Under the pieces are notes generated by a model. The model made no database searches. It saw nothing but the letters and a program-made list of their open reading frames with translations, and had not been told where the DNA came from. A DNA stretch of 64,000 nt from Prolixibacter sp. NT017 (lineage in GTDB: Bacteria > Bacteroidota > Bacteroidia > Bacteroidales > Prolixibacteraceae), in the NCBI RefSeq assembly GCF_009617875.1, contig NZ_BLAV01000001.1, positions 2,914,001 through 2,978,000 of the forward strand, given 5' to 3'. Position numbers and translations under genes: made by a program. Shown here piece by piece: positions 26,613-36,569 of the stretch (positions are counted from its first letter, which is position 1; each line of letters begins with the position of its first letter).

Positions 26613-27536
26613 TTATCCCTTTCGTGCTTTGATCTCGGCGGGAACCAAACAGGAATAGACAAACTGATTGACCGGTACATCGACATTGAACTGTCTGGCG
26701 AGTTTGACTACTGTGCCATTCTGATATTCCAGTTCGGAGGAATTGCCGGCCCAGATGTCTCGTGCCAGTGATGTGGTGGAATCGGGAGCTAGTGTGTCGA
26801 TAAAACCAACATTCTTTTCCACGAAATCTTCACCGAAAGGAATTCCCGCTTCACGGGCCAGGGTCACGATCTCGTTCAGCAAATCGACCATGAGTTTTCG
26901 CGTTTCGGGTATCGAACGAAGCTCTCCGTAATTGGTATTGGTGATGGCCATTAGGCCGCTCACGCAAATAAAGATGAACTTCTTCCACAGCTCCTTCTGA
27001 ATATTTTCGGCCAGGGTCGCCTGAATACCTGCCTTTTCCAGAACGACCTGTAATTGTTGCACCCGTTCGGTTTTTGTGTTATCGGCTTCGCCAAACACAA
27101 TTTCCGGGGTATGAGCAAAGTGGTTGATAACTCCGGGAGCTTCCACCTTACTAATGATTTTGCACAAACCACAAATTACCGGTTCTGGTCCGACGGCTTC
27201 GCGCAATTCGTCATACGTCAGCAAACCGTTTTGTAAGGGCAGAATGATTGTGTTTTCGCCGATAAGGTGATCCAGATGAGCCGCCATATCTTTCACCTGC
27301 CAGGCTTTCAAGCCAACAATAATCAGATCGACTTTCCCGATTGTCCCGATGTCATCGGTAGCCTGCACATTGTCTAAGTGAAAATCGCCCAGCACACTTT
27401 TCACGGTCAGACCATTGGCCTGCATCGCTTCGAGGTGTGCACCACGCGCCAGAAAGGTTACCTCATTACCGGCCTGGGCCAGCCTTCCACCGAAATAGCC
27501 TCCAACTCCTCCTGCTCCTATTACTGCAATCTTCAT
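26613..27536 (-). CDS. 2-dehydropantoate 2-reductase
   Basis: A 307-residue ketopantoate reductase-family enzyme (EC 1.1.1.169) that would make pantoate for coenzyme A synthesis using NADPH. The N-terminal dinucleotide motif is GAGGVGGYFGGRLAQAG. The catalytic Lys lies in the KKFIFICVSGLMAIT segment near residue 187, and the GNSSELEYQNGTVV block forms the substrate-facing C-terminal helical domain. Length is normal. Ketopantoate reductases occur as paralogues, so panE is likely but not certain. The HAD gene lies upstream of neither; both are on the minus strand, 19 bp apart. Confidence 0.9.
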   Translation of the reverse strand: MKIAVIGAGGVGGYFGGRLAQAGNEVTFLARGAHLEAMQANGLTVKSVLGDFHLDNVQATDDIGTIGKVDLIIVGLKAWQVKDMAAHLDHLIGENTIILPLQNGLLTYDELREAVGPEPVICGLCKIISKVEAPGVINHFAHTPEIVFGEADNTKTERVQQLQVVLEKAGIQATLAENIQKELWKKFIFICVSGLMAITNTNYGELRSIPETRKLMVDLLNEIVTLAREAGIPFGEDFVEKNVGFIDTLAPDSTTSLARDIWAGNSSELEYQNGTVVKLARQFNVDVPVNQFVYSCLVPAEIKARKG

Positions 27537-27555
27537 TACTGCTGTCCTTTCTGTT

Positions 27556-28560
27556 TTATTTATTTGATTGGTTAAATACCACTTTGAAATCCTCTTTCAT
27601 GCTAACAATGTTCCATCCGTGTGTCGACATTGAATCTTTCCAGGCTGGGCAAGGTGTTCCGTGCCAGGGACTATATTCATATTCCCGTTTGGCATCGTCG
27701 TGATTCAACATGAACGAAATATTGGGCAACGGATTGGCAGACGCCATTCGGAACATGCCCCAGTCGCCGGTGGTATTTCCAAAAGCAAAAACAGGGGCTT
27801 TCCCAATATGACGATAGATGTTTATCGCTTTGCCGTTGTTATTATTCGATGGTTGGAAGATGGTCGGTTCCAGTACAAACTCTGTTCCCTTACCGGGATG
27901 AAAGACGGGTTTCATCGCCTGGCTGGTACCGATCAGGTGTTGACGGTCAAAGCCCAGCTCTTCGGGACAAACGCTCCACATCAAACCCTGCAGCGAACCG
28001 GAAACGACATACACATCAAACTGGTTCGCTTTCAGGTATGAAATCAGTTCGAGCATGGGAGGGTAAAACATTTGGGCCAGCGGGATGTGATAATCGCGGT
28101 TCATGGCCGTATCGAGATACGCTTTGCTGAACTGCACATATTTTTCGTTATCCCAGCCTTTAAAAGCATTCATTATCATGGGTTGGATTGATGGTCCCCA
28201 ATGATTGATGACCGAAGTGTCTTTGGGATTCACCCTCAGCTTTTCTGCATAACGATATATCGGATTTTGCAGGAGCGAACTGTCTTTGTCTGCCTGTAGG
28301 CACAAGCCCTGAACAGCGCTGTACATCTCAAACCAAAGCGGTGCTTCACAAGCCAGTGTTCCGTCCATATCAAATACGGCAATGCGATCCTTTACCGGAA
28401 TTTCCGGCACTTTATTCGTGACGAAGTCAATGATTTTGGTCTTTTCGGGTGTGTTGTTCCACGATGGCAGTGGGTCAGCTTTCGGCGAAGTGCAGCTCAC
28501 AACTGTAAGAGCTAAACCAAGCAGCAATAAAATCGTCCTTTTCATCCGTCTGTATATCAA
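27556..28560 (-). CDS. HAD family phosphatase lipoprotein
   Basis: A 334-residue lipoprotein (lipobox TVVSC, then TSPKADP). The HAD motifs are in order: FDMDGTLACE with the nucleophilic Asp near residue 63, VVSGSLQGL with the motif II Ser, and FGNTTGDWGM with the acidic motif IV. A long helical cap lies between motifs I and II. It resembles secreted acid phosphatases of the phosphoserine phosphatase-like group, hydrolysing organic phosphates in the envelope. It starts 165 bp from the end of the PUL regulator, and ends 19 bp before the ketopantoate reductase start, so these two may be co-transcribed. Confidence 0.85.
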   Translation of the reverse strand: MIYRRMKRTILLLLGLALTVVSCTSPKADPLPSWNNTPEKTKIIDFVTNKVPEIPVKDRIAVFDMDGTLACEAPLWFEMYSAVQGLCLQADKDSSLLQNPIYRYAEKLRVNPKDTSVINHWGPSIQPMIMNAFKGWDNEKYVQFSKAYLDTAMNRDYHIPLAQMFYPPMLELISYLKANQFDVYVVSGSLQGLMWSVCPEELGFDRQHLIGTSQAMKPVFHPGKGTEFVLEPTIFQPSNNNNGKAINIYRHIGKAPVFAFGNTTGDWGMFRMASANPLPNISFMLNHDDAKREYEYSPWHGTPCPAWKDSMSTHGWNIVSMKEDFKVVFNQSNK

Positions 28561-28725
28561 TTAAGTTTTAACCAAGTCGCTGGTCTTTTAACTCTTGCTA
28601 AAATACAGAGGACATCAGGAATGGACGTAGCTTTTATGTAAATTAATTATGAATAAAGCATTTTTCTATCGGCGGAAAAGCGCACTTCTTCTGCCGGAAC
28701 AATTGCTATTTCGATGAAAACAAAA

Positions 28726-31581
28726 TCAATACTGCAATATCAAATCGATTAAATTATCGTCGTGGCTGAGTCCCATTTTCTTCCTCAGCCGGTAGCGATG
28801 GTTTTCGACGCCTCGAACCGTAATACCCAAAAGCGGAGCAATCTCCTTGGAAGAAAGGTTCATCCGCAGGTAAGCACACATACGCAAATCCTTGGCTGTT
28901 AGATCCGGGAAATCGTCTTTGATCTTCCGTAAGAACTGCTCATGAGCCTGCTCGAAGTTGGTCTCAAAAATCTGCCAATCATCATGACTCGAAATATTCT
29001 TATCAATCTTCTTCACGATGTCGTTAAAATACTTGTCCGGATAACGGGTGCCCAACTGCTCTTTCTGGCGCGTCAGTAATTGCTTCAGGTCGAGCAAAAA
29101 CTCGTTCTTTTTAATCATCGACATGGTGGAGTTTGCCAGCTCTTTACTTTTATGCTCTATCTCGGTGCGCAAATTCTTGTTCCGGAGCAAAATCAGCTCG
29201 CGTTCTCTCTTCTCGATATGGATACGCTGCTTTTTCTTGGTACGCCTTGCTCCCCAAGCCTGGAATAGAATGGAGAAGACCACCAGCAGAACAAAATACC
29301 CGATTTTCGCCAGCGTAGTACTGTACCATGGTTCCTGCACTTCCAGCGTTAACGAATTGATTCGACTCTCGTTATTCCACAAATTGGTTGCTTTTACCTG
29401 AAGCTGGTAGGTTCCGGCCGGCAGACGGTCGAAGCGGAAGACAGACGACTCGGACTTATCCGACCATTTCTGGTCGATTCCTTTCAGAAAGGCCTGGTAA
29501 AAAACCGGTTCGGCGGAGTAATGCGGGAATGAGTAGCGGACTTCGATGCTGTTTCGGCTATAACTCAATTCCAATGCATGGTTGACCGGAACTTCATTTA
29601 TGGCGTCGTTCCTTCGGTTGATGAGTTGGAGTTCGCGTATTTTCGGTGCAAAATTGGCAATGGTTTGCAGTGTGTCGTTCTGGGATGCATTCAACCAGGA
29701 GATACCGTTTTCCAAACAAAGAATTCCTTTATCTGCCGTTACCGGCAAAATATTCTCGAAATCGTCAAACAATGGATTTTGTTTGAAATAGGACGTTGGA
29801 TAGGACTTGATTAAGTGCACCTCGTTCATGGTAATATAGAACAAGCCAATCTTTTTCGATGAAATCAACCAATAGTGATGATCCGGAGCTTTGACAATTT
29901 TGTGCGCTTCGCGATAATCTCCGATGCGCTGATTCAGATAGGTGTACGGAATAATCGTATCGTTCAAATCATCGTAGGTAAACAATTTTTCCTTGGTCGT
30001 AAATACAATCCGGTCTTCCACTTTAAATACATTCAGCGAATGCTCTTTCCCAAACACCGATGATTCGCCGTAATACTTTTGCCCCACTACCCTGTCGCGT
30101 TTATCATTCAACTCCAGTTTGTATATCCCCCGGTGCATATGACTGGCCCAGACATTTCCCAAATGATCGATTTCGATATAACGGATCAAATCGGTGAATC
30201 CCTGGATAATATTCTCCATCACCAGATGACCGTTCACTTCTTTGTAAGACACCAGGTTATTGTAAGTCGACTGTATATAATGATCTCTTCTTTTAATGTC
30301 TTCCCGGATGGAAAAACCACCCGAATTGCGGGAAATGAACCGGGCCTTTCTGTTCTCGACGACAATGGTTCCTTCGTTATGTCCAACCACCAACTGGTCA
30401 CCAATAACACGCAGATCCCAGTTTTGTGACTGCGTATTAGGAACCAACCTGTACGTAGCATCCGGCTCTGATAAATCTTTGGAAAAAAGCCCCTGATTGG
30501 TACCTAAATAGATGTGGTTCTGAAAAATAGCAGCCGAATAAACAGCCCCAATATTTGGGATGCTCTCAATCCTGACGCCGTTGCTGTGCCGGTTCCCGAT
30601 AAAATCGATTCCATGGTCAAGTGCCAGCCAGATATTGTTGAACTGATCCCCGGCTATCCCCAAAACAGTGTTGTTTTGAAGGCCATTGGAATGATTGTAC
30701 TTTTGAATTAGTTTCTCTGACTTATCGAACACTAGAATTCCATCAATGATTGTTCCGATGACGAGGTTTCCGTTCGGCATAATATACCCACGGTTCAATT
30801 CGTTTTCACGGAAGTAAGATGTCAAGCCCGTTTTCCACTGTGTTAGTTTCTCGCCATCCCAAATGACAATCCCACCAGAAGCGGTTCCAATCATCAATTG
30901 ATCAGCTTTGTAGGGAAGAATAAACCGGATAATTTTGCCTCTAAAAAAGGGATCGGAAGCTACCGGAGAAACCGCCGCTCCGGATAATTGGTAAATTCCC
31001 TTATCTCTTACTCCTATCAATATCTTGTCCCGAACCTGGTTCATCACATTCGTGAACCCAGGCAGACTGACGGATGTAACCGAATCATTTTGATATAGAA
31101 GAATCCGGTTAAACGAATGGAAATAAATCCGTTGCTTATCACTAGTTATATTCCAGAATTCTTCATTCTTGGAAAAATAATGCTCTGCCTGCGGATTGAG
31201 AGAGTAGTATACCAGTTCACCCGATGGTTGCCTTTTCCAGACTCCCATTTCGCGGTAGCCGCTGGTATAAATCAGGCTATCGCTCACCGCGAGCACAGCC
31301 CGCATTATCGTTTCGTTGGGCAGGCGATGCAGCCTCCAGCTCGTACCGTCGAATTCCAGCAAACCATTGTTGTTGGCAAAGTACATCATCCCGTCGCGCC
31401 CCGCACTTACCCCCCAGTTTTGTGCAGCGGCACCGTATTCCATCTTGCTAAAGTTATTGATATCTTCCACCACCATATGTCGCTGACTGGCGGCTCTCCA
31501 TACAGAATCCTGTTCCTGACAGTATACAGATAGGTGAGGTAAACACATCAAACAAAACAGAAAAAAGCAAGTTCTTCCCAT
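28726..31581 (-). CDS. PUL regulator: beta-propeller sensor with Y_Y_Y domain and LuxR-type HTH
   Basis: A 951-residue membrane-spanning regulator. After a signal peptide (to about 21) comes a periplasmic two-bladed propeller region of repeated strands (about 45-640), then a Y_Y_Y domain (about 655-755, ELSYSRNSIEVRYSFPHY to LTLEVQEPWY), one transmembrane helix (about 760-780), a coiled coil, and a C-terminal LuxR-like helix-turn-helix (LTAKDLRMCAYLRMNLSSKE, then VRGVENHRYRLRKKMG). No kinase or receiver domain is present, so signal passes straight to the DNA-binding domain. It is divergent from the SusC gene and is the likely activator of the locus. Confidence 0.9.
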   Translation of the reverse strand: MGRTCFFLFCLMCLPHLSVYCQEQDSVWRAASQRHMVVEDINNFSKMEYGAAAQNWGVSAGRDGMMYFANNNGLLEFDGTSWRLHRLPNETIMRAVLAVSDSLIYTSGYREMGVWKRQPSGELVYYSLNPQAEHYFSKNEEFWNITSDKQRIYFHSFNRILLYQNDSVTSVSLPGFTNVMNQVRDKILIGVRDKGIYQLSGAAVSPVASDPFFRGKIIRFILPYKADQLMIGTASGGIVIWDGEKLTQWKTGLTSYFRENELNRGYIMPNGNLVIGTIIDGILVFDKSEKLIQKYNHSNGLQNNTVLGIAGDQFNNIWLALDHGIDFIGNRHSNGVRIESIPNIGAVYSAAIFQNHIYLGTNQGLFSKDLSEPDATYRLVPNTQSQNWDLRVIGDQLVVGHNEGTIVVENRKARFISRNSGGFSIREDIKRRDHYIQSTYNNLVSYKEVNGHLVMENIIQGFTDLIRYIEIDHLGNVWASHMHRGIYKLELNDKRDRVVGQKYYGESSVFGKEHSLNVFKVEDRIVFTTKEKLFTYDDLNDTIIPYTYLNQRIGDYREAHKIVKAPDHHYWLISSKKIGLFYITMNEVHLIKSYPTSYFKQNPLFDDFENILPVTADKGILCLENGISWLNASQNDTLQTIANFAPKIRELQLINRRNDAINEVPVNHALELSYSRNSIEVRYSFPHYSAEPVFYQAFLKGIDQKWSDKSESSVFRFDRLPAGTYQLQVKATNLWNNESRINSLTLEVQEPWYSTTLAKIGYFVLLVVFSILFQAWGARRTKKKQRIHIEKRERELILLRNKNLRTEIEHKSKELANSTMSMIKKNEFLLDLKQLLTRQKEQLGTRYPDKYFNDIVKKIDKNISSHDDWQIFETNFEQAHEQFLRKIKDDFPDLTAKDLRMCAYLRMNLSSKEIAPLLGITVRGVENHRYRLRKKMGLSHDDNLIDLILQY

Positions 31582-31925
31582 CGCCTGTCGTTTAAATTCT
31601 TATCGTTTTCAAATGCCTGTTAATTCCCCGTTTCCGCCCAAATATAACGATGTAACAAGCTCCTTTTATCATCACTCTGCATGATTTTATCAAAACATGT
31701 TGTACATCATATTAACATTTTTTTACATGTTTTAATAATTTATGACACTAACAAAACCTGTATACCAGATAATTACACATTCTAACATTATGATATGAGT
31801 GGCAATGATGAGGCGTTTTTTACACTTCACTTTACGATGAGAATAAGTAGTGTGGAAAGATTTTAAACTACTCTTCTAATCACACCTAATTTTATTTCCA
31901 CAAACTGTTACAAAAAAGTGAACCT
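31582..31925. promoter_or_regulatory. Divergent control region between PUL regulator and susC
   Basis: A 344-bp AT-rich gap between divergent genes. An inverted repeat AAAACATGT (31692-31700) and ACATGTTTT (31725-31733) with 24 bases between the arms is the best operator candidate for the regulator. A long untranslated leader ahead of susC is likely. No exact TAnnTTTG box was found. Confidence 0.5.
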
Positions 31926-34900
31926 ATGAAAAAATTAACGATTCTCTTTTCTTTATTAATTTCGGTTGCGACAGTTTTCGCCCAACAGCGAATAACTGTT
32001 TCCGGTAATGTTACCGAAGCTGCCACCGGAAACCCCATCCCGGGGGTAACTGTTCTGGTCAAGGGGACGACCACAGGAACTGTTACTAATGTCGATGGTC
32101 AATATACTATCGATGCGACCGGCGATGCTATATTGACTTTCCGTTTTGTGGGAATGGAAAGCCAGGATATTGCCGTTAATAACCGAACGAATATCGATGT
32201 TTCGATGCAGCCCTCTACCCAACAGGTCGACGAGGTTGTAGTAGTAGGTTATGGTAAATTAAATGTAAAAGACCTGACTTCATCTATCACTACTGTAAAA
32301 TCGGATGACCTTGCGAAAACACCCACCGGACAAACTATGCAAGCCTTGCAGGGGAAAGTAGCCGGTCTTCAGGTGGTAAGCACCGGATCTCCGGGTGAAT
32401 CTCCCGCTATCCGTTTACGGGGTGTTGGATCGTACCCCAAAAAGGATGCGGATGGAAATCCTATCAATAATGAGGCTCCACTCTATGTTGTTGATGGAAT
32501 GTTTTTCGATAATATTGACTTCCTGAATACTTCTGACATTGCCTCTGTAACCGTCCTGAAAGATGCGTCGGCAGCGGCGATTTACGGAGTACGGGCCGCA
32601 AACGGTGTCGTATTGATTGAAACCAAATCGGGACAATACAACCAAAAGGCCCAAATTACCTATGATGGGTACTATGGTTACCAAATTGCACAGAACGTTT
32701 TGCAAATGGCCAACGCTGAACAATTTACCACGATGGCCATGGAATCCGGCTCTGCTCCGGATATTCAAAACATTTTGAACGCAATGCAACGCTACGGCCG
32801 TAGTAGAGTGAATCCCAATGTTCCGGATGTGAATACAGATTGGTACAAGGAGGTTATGCGACAAGCACCTATTCAAAATCATAGTTTGAACATTTCGGGT
32901 GGAAGTAAAGATGCTTCCTATGCGATTGGTTCCAGTTATTTCTCTCAGCAGGGTATTCTGGACATGAAAAACGAATACGAACGGTTCAACCTGCGTTCGA
33001 AAATTGATTACAAGGCTGCCGATTGGCTCACGGTTGGTGCCAATATGATTTTCAGTAACGCGACCCGTTATCTACCTAACGACAATGCCTGGAGTCTGGC
33101 TTACTGGGCTGTACCCATTTTACCGGTATATGACCCGGCCAATACAGATGCCTGGCCGATTGATTATGCAGGGGCACAAGCCATTGGTTATCGAGGTGGA
33201 CAAAACCCGTTCCCGTCGATGAAGTTCACGAACAACAGACAACGGATTCGCAAAACGCTGACTAATTTTTACGCGCAAATCAACATCATTCCTGATAAAC
33301 TAACGTTTAAAACGACTTATAATCATAGCTATTCCACCATCGAACAGCGAGATGTTTCGTTGGCTTACTTCATCAATAACAACTTCAAACAAGATAATTC
33401 GACCATTACCAAACGGAATGAAACCTATTCTAACCAGATTTGGGATAATGTGTTGACCTATACCGGACGGTTTGACAAACATCATGTAGTGGCAATGGCC
33501 GGGACCTCCTATCGTGACGAGTCCTACCAAATGTTGAAGGCTCAGGGAATCAACTTCCCAACCGACCAGCAACAAGCCTGGTATATTCACCAATCGGACA
33601 AAGCTGTACTTCCTACCGATCAAGTAGATGATGATGGTTTGCGGCAATACGGAATGTCCTATTTCGGCCGTATTTCCTATAACTTCAACGATCGTTATTT
33701 GCTCTACGGAACCATGCGTGCAGATGGTAGTTCCAAGTATCAGCAAAAATGGGGATACTTCCCTACTGTTGGTGCCGGTTGGGTTATCTCTGAAGAGAGT
33801 TTTATGCAGGGAATTACATTCCTTAACTACCTGAAACTGCGTGGTAGCTGGGGACAGTTAGGTAATGACAATATTCCGCCGAGCGATGGGGCCATCACCA
33901 CTAACGTTGTGACCACCGCTATCAATGATCAGGAAGCTTCCGGAACACAAACTACCAGTACATACTCTACTCTCAAGTGGGAGTTGACAGAAGAAACGAA
34001 CGTAGGAATCACGGCCCGTTTCTTAGACAGTCGCTTATCGCTGGATGCCGACTATTATATCCGGGATACCAAAAATGCGGCTATCGACGTGAAAATTCCT
34101 ACTCTGGGAGGTACCATCATCCGTAACGTAGGTGTGATCAGGAACTCCGGTTTTGAACTAGCGTTGGACTGGAATGACAAGATCTCGAATGACCTGAGCT
34201 ATAGCATCAGTGCCAACATTTCGACGTTGAAAAACGAAGTTCGTGACCTTTACGGACAACCTTATATTGACGGAGGTTCAGCCGAATTCCGCCAGCGATC
34301 TATCGTTGGTGAGCCTTTGATGGCCTTCTTTGGATATGAGGTTCAGGGAGTTTACCAGAATGACGCGGAAATTCAAAACGATCCGGCGGCTGTCGGTACG
34401 ATAGATGCTACCGGTGCCAGTATTGTTCCGGGCGATTTCAAATACAAAGACCAGAATGGTGATAATATTATCAACGATGATGACCGGGTTGTTTTGGGAT
34501 CGTATTTCCCCAATCTGATGTACGGTGCCAATCTGGGAATTACTTACAAGAATCTTCAATTCTCGACCAGTATTGTTGGTCAGAGCGGAAACAAAATCCT
34601 TAACAGAAAACGCGGTGAAGTTATCTGGACACCCGACCTGAACATGGATGCCGACCTGGCTAAAAACCGTTGGCACGGAGAAGGAACATCCAACAAATAC
34701 CCATCATCAGTCGGCTTACGCAAAGGCTGGAACCAGAAGATGAGCACTTACTTCGTCGAGGATGGTTCATTCTTCCGTATCCAGAATGTTCAATTAGCCT
34801 ACATCATTAAGGGTAAAGAGGTTTTCGGTACGAAAATGCCTGAAACCAGGATTTCATTGACGGCTGACCGGCCTTTGACCTTATTCAACTACAACGGATT

Positions 34901-34985
34901 TACACCGGAAGTACAGGATGGAATCGACCGTCAAACCTACCCAATTCCTGCAGTTTATACTGTTGGGCTTAATGTGAAATTTTAA
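31926..34985 (+). CDS. SusC-like TonB-dependent outer-membrane transporter
   Basis: A 1019-residue outer-membrane receptor. After the signal peptide (cleaved near FAQQ, residue 20) comes a carboxypeptidase-regulatory-like domain (25-100), the TonB box region with VDEVVVVGYG, the plug (about 105-230, with SPAIRLRGVGS and DASAAAIYGVRAANGVVLI) and a 22-strand barrel ending in Phe at VGLNVKF. It takes up oligosaccharides with energy from TonB-ExbBD, in complex with the SusD protein encoded 11 bp downstream. Length is typical of the SusC/RagA group. Confidence 0.96.
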   Translation: MKKLTILFSLLISVATVFAQQRITVSGNVTEAATGNPIPGVTVLVKGTTTGTVTNVDGQYTIDATGDAILTFRFVGMESQDIAVNNRTNIDVSMQPSTQQVDEVVVVGYGKLNVKDLTSSITTVKSDDLAKTPTGQTMQALQGKVAGLQVVSTGSPGESPAIRLRGVGSYPKKDADGNPINNEAPLYVVDGMFFDNIDFLNTSDIASVTVLKDASAAAIYGVRAANGVVLIETKSGQYNQKAQITYDGYYGYQIAQNVLQMANAEQFTTMAMESGSAPDIQNILNAMQRYGRSRVNPNVPDVNTDWYKEVMRQAPIQNHSLNISGGSKDASYAIGSSYFSQQGILDMKNEYERFNLRSKIDYKAADWLTVGANMIFSNATRYLPNDNAWSLAYWAVPILPVYDPANTDAWPIDYAGAQAIGYRGGQNPFPSMKFTNNRQRIRKTLTNFYAQINIIPDKLTFKTTYNHSYSTIEQRDVSLAYFINNNFKQDNSTITKRNETYSNQIWDNVLTYTGRFDKHHVVAMAGTSYRDESYQMLKAQGINFPTDQQQAWYIHQSDKAVLPTDQVDDDGLRQYGMSYFGRISYNFNDRYLLYGTMRADGSSKYQQKWGYFPTVGAGWVISEESFMQGITFLNYLKLRGSWGQLGNDNIPPSDGAITTNVVTTAINDQEASGTQTTSTYSTLKWELTEETNVGITARFLDSRLSLDADYYIRDTKNAAIDVKIPTLGGTIIRNVGVIRNSGFELALDWNDKISNDLSYSISANISTLKNEVRDLYGQPYIDGGSAEFRQRSIVGEPLMAFFGYEVQGVYQNDAEIQNDPAAVGTIDATGASIVPGDFKYKDQNGDNIINDDDRVVLGSYFPNLMYGANLGITYKNLQFSTSIVGQSGNKILNRKRGEVIWTPDLNMDADLAKNRWHGEGTSNKYPSSVGLRKGWNQKMSTYFVEDGSFFRIQNVQLAYIIKGKEVFGTKMPETRISLTADRPLTLFNYNGFTPEVQDGIDRQTYPIPAVYTVGLNVKF

Positions 34986-34996
34986 TTTGTAAAAAG

Positions 34997-36538
34997 ATGA
35001 AGATTATGAAAGTTTTCAAACACACGATAAAGCTCGCAGTCATCATCGTTGCGCTGTTAATGGTATCAGCCTGCCAGAAACTGCTGGATGAGCCGGCCGA
35101 AAACAGGTCGTTTACCGAGCAAACAGATTACACTCAATCTGCTAATATGATACAACCATTAATTGGTGCTTACGCTGAATTTTATAACAGGGGCTGGGAA
35201 GAGTATCCTCCTCTTGCTGTGCGTGGCGACGATGTTAACGCCGGTGGTCTGGGCGACCAACAGGATTTTGCTGAAGAAGATAAATTCAATTATAACAAAG
35301 ACTACTGGATGTTCAATTCGCTATGGCAGCAGATTTACAAAGACATGTTCACTGATCTTTCTGCTATGGACCAAGTCCAGTTGTATGCTGACGCCGGTGC
35401 AAGCCAAACAACAGCCGATCAATATATTGCTGAAGCCAAGGTTCTTCAGGCATGGGACCTCTTCCAGTTGTCACGTGTATGGGGAGCCGTATTAGTTCCA
35501 CAAAGCTCCGATCCTTCTGATATTCTGACAACGGAGTTAACCCCCAAAGATCAGGTGATGCAATATATCTCTGATTTGATGGATGAGGCCATTCCGAATT
35601 TGCCGGATATGCGTCCAAACGAAAGGACTGATATTCCCGGAGGAGTAACAAAATATACGGCATTGGCCATCAAAGCACTGGCTAATCTTGAAAATCAGAA
35701 TTATCAGGCTGTAGCCGATGCAACCGGTGCCATTATCAGTTCAGCCAAATTTAGTCTCGAGCCCGATTTCTATCAGTTATTCAAACTGAAAGGAAAACTG
35801 AACAACGAGAACCTTCTCGAATATCAATATTCTGATTTCGGACAGGGAGCTGGTGACCAAAAAGCCTATTTATTTGCTTTCTTCGGACCACAGAACTGGT
35901 CTCCTTATGTAAAAGGTGCCGGAAGTGGTTGGGGATTCTATGAGCCAAGTCTGAAATGGATCAAATTCATGCTGGACAGAGGTGAAACCACCCGTCTTCA
36001 AACAAGTGTATTATTTACCAACCGGGGCATTAGCGAAATAGAGAAAGATCCGAACTACAGCACCTTACCCAGCTGGATTTCCAACGTAACACTGGATGGT
36101 GATACCATTAACGATTATTCCAGGGCACTATTTGCCAGTGGAAAACACTATCTCCCGTCTGATATGTTGACACCCGGACGTACCGATTATGGTAACAACA
36201 AGAACTTCCAGTGTATTCGTTATGCCGAAGTACTGTTGATGTATGCAGAGGCATTGACGCAGGGTGCCTCAGGTTCCGCTGGTAGTGCTGACGATGCAGT
36301 TAATCTGGTAAGAGAAAGAGCTGGATTACCCGACCTCAGTGGCGTAACCAACGCACAGGTAATGGATGAGAAATTTGCCGAATTGGCCATGGAATGGGGT
36401 ACCCGTTACTACGATATGGTCCGTTTGGGCAACTACAGTGCACTGAGCTACGAAGGCAGAACATTTACTGAGGACAAAGTTTATCTGCCTTATCCGCAAG
36501 CCCAGGTAGATCAGCTACCGGTGTTGGGGGGAAATTGA
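34997..36538 (+). CDS. SusD-like glycan-binding lipoprotein
   Basis: A 513-residue SusD/RagB-family outer-membrane lipoprotein (lipobox MVSAC near residue 22). The TPR-like helical core shows an AKVLQAWDLFQLSRVWG block and the C-terminal CIRYAEVLLMYAEALTQG helix, followed by NLVRERAGLPDL and an EFAELAMEWGTRYYDMVRLG-like helix. It caps the SusC barrel and captures the glycan. Second gene of the susCD-LamG unit, starting 11 bp after susC. Confidence 0.95.
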   Translation: MKIMKVFKHTIKLAVIIVALLMVSACQKLLDEPAENRSFTEQTDYTQSANMIQPLIGAYAEFYNRGWEEYPPLAVRGDDVNAGGLGDQQDFAEEDKFNYNKDYWMFNSLWQQIYKDMFTDLSAMDQVQLYADAGASQTTADQYIAEAKVLQAWDLFQLSRVWGAVLVPQSSDPSDILTTELTPKDQVMQYISDLMDEAIPNLPDMRPNERTDIPGGVTKYTALAIKALANLENQNYQAVADATGAIISSAKFSLEPDFYQLFKLKGKLNNENLLEYQYSDFGQGAGDQKAYLFAFFGPQNWSPYVKGAGSGWGFYEPSLKWIKFMLDRGETTRLQTSVLFTNRGISEIEKDPNYSTLPSWISNVTLDGDTINDYSRALFASGKHYLPSDMLTPGRTDYGNNKNFQCIRYAEVLLMYAEALTQGASGSAGSADDAVNLVRERAGLPDLSGVTNAQVMDEKFAELAMEWGTRYYDMVRLGNYSALSYEGRTFTEDKVYLPYPQAQVDQLPVLGGN

Positions 36539-36569
36539 TCCAGTAATTGATTACTAAAACTGAAAAGAA

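Noticed and set aside
25332..28560. Glycolysis/coenzyme A gene cluster as an operon
   Set aside because: GAPDH has its own terminator and a 280-bp gap upstream; only the HAD and ketopantoate reductase genes are close enough to be joined.
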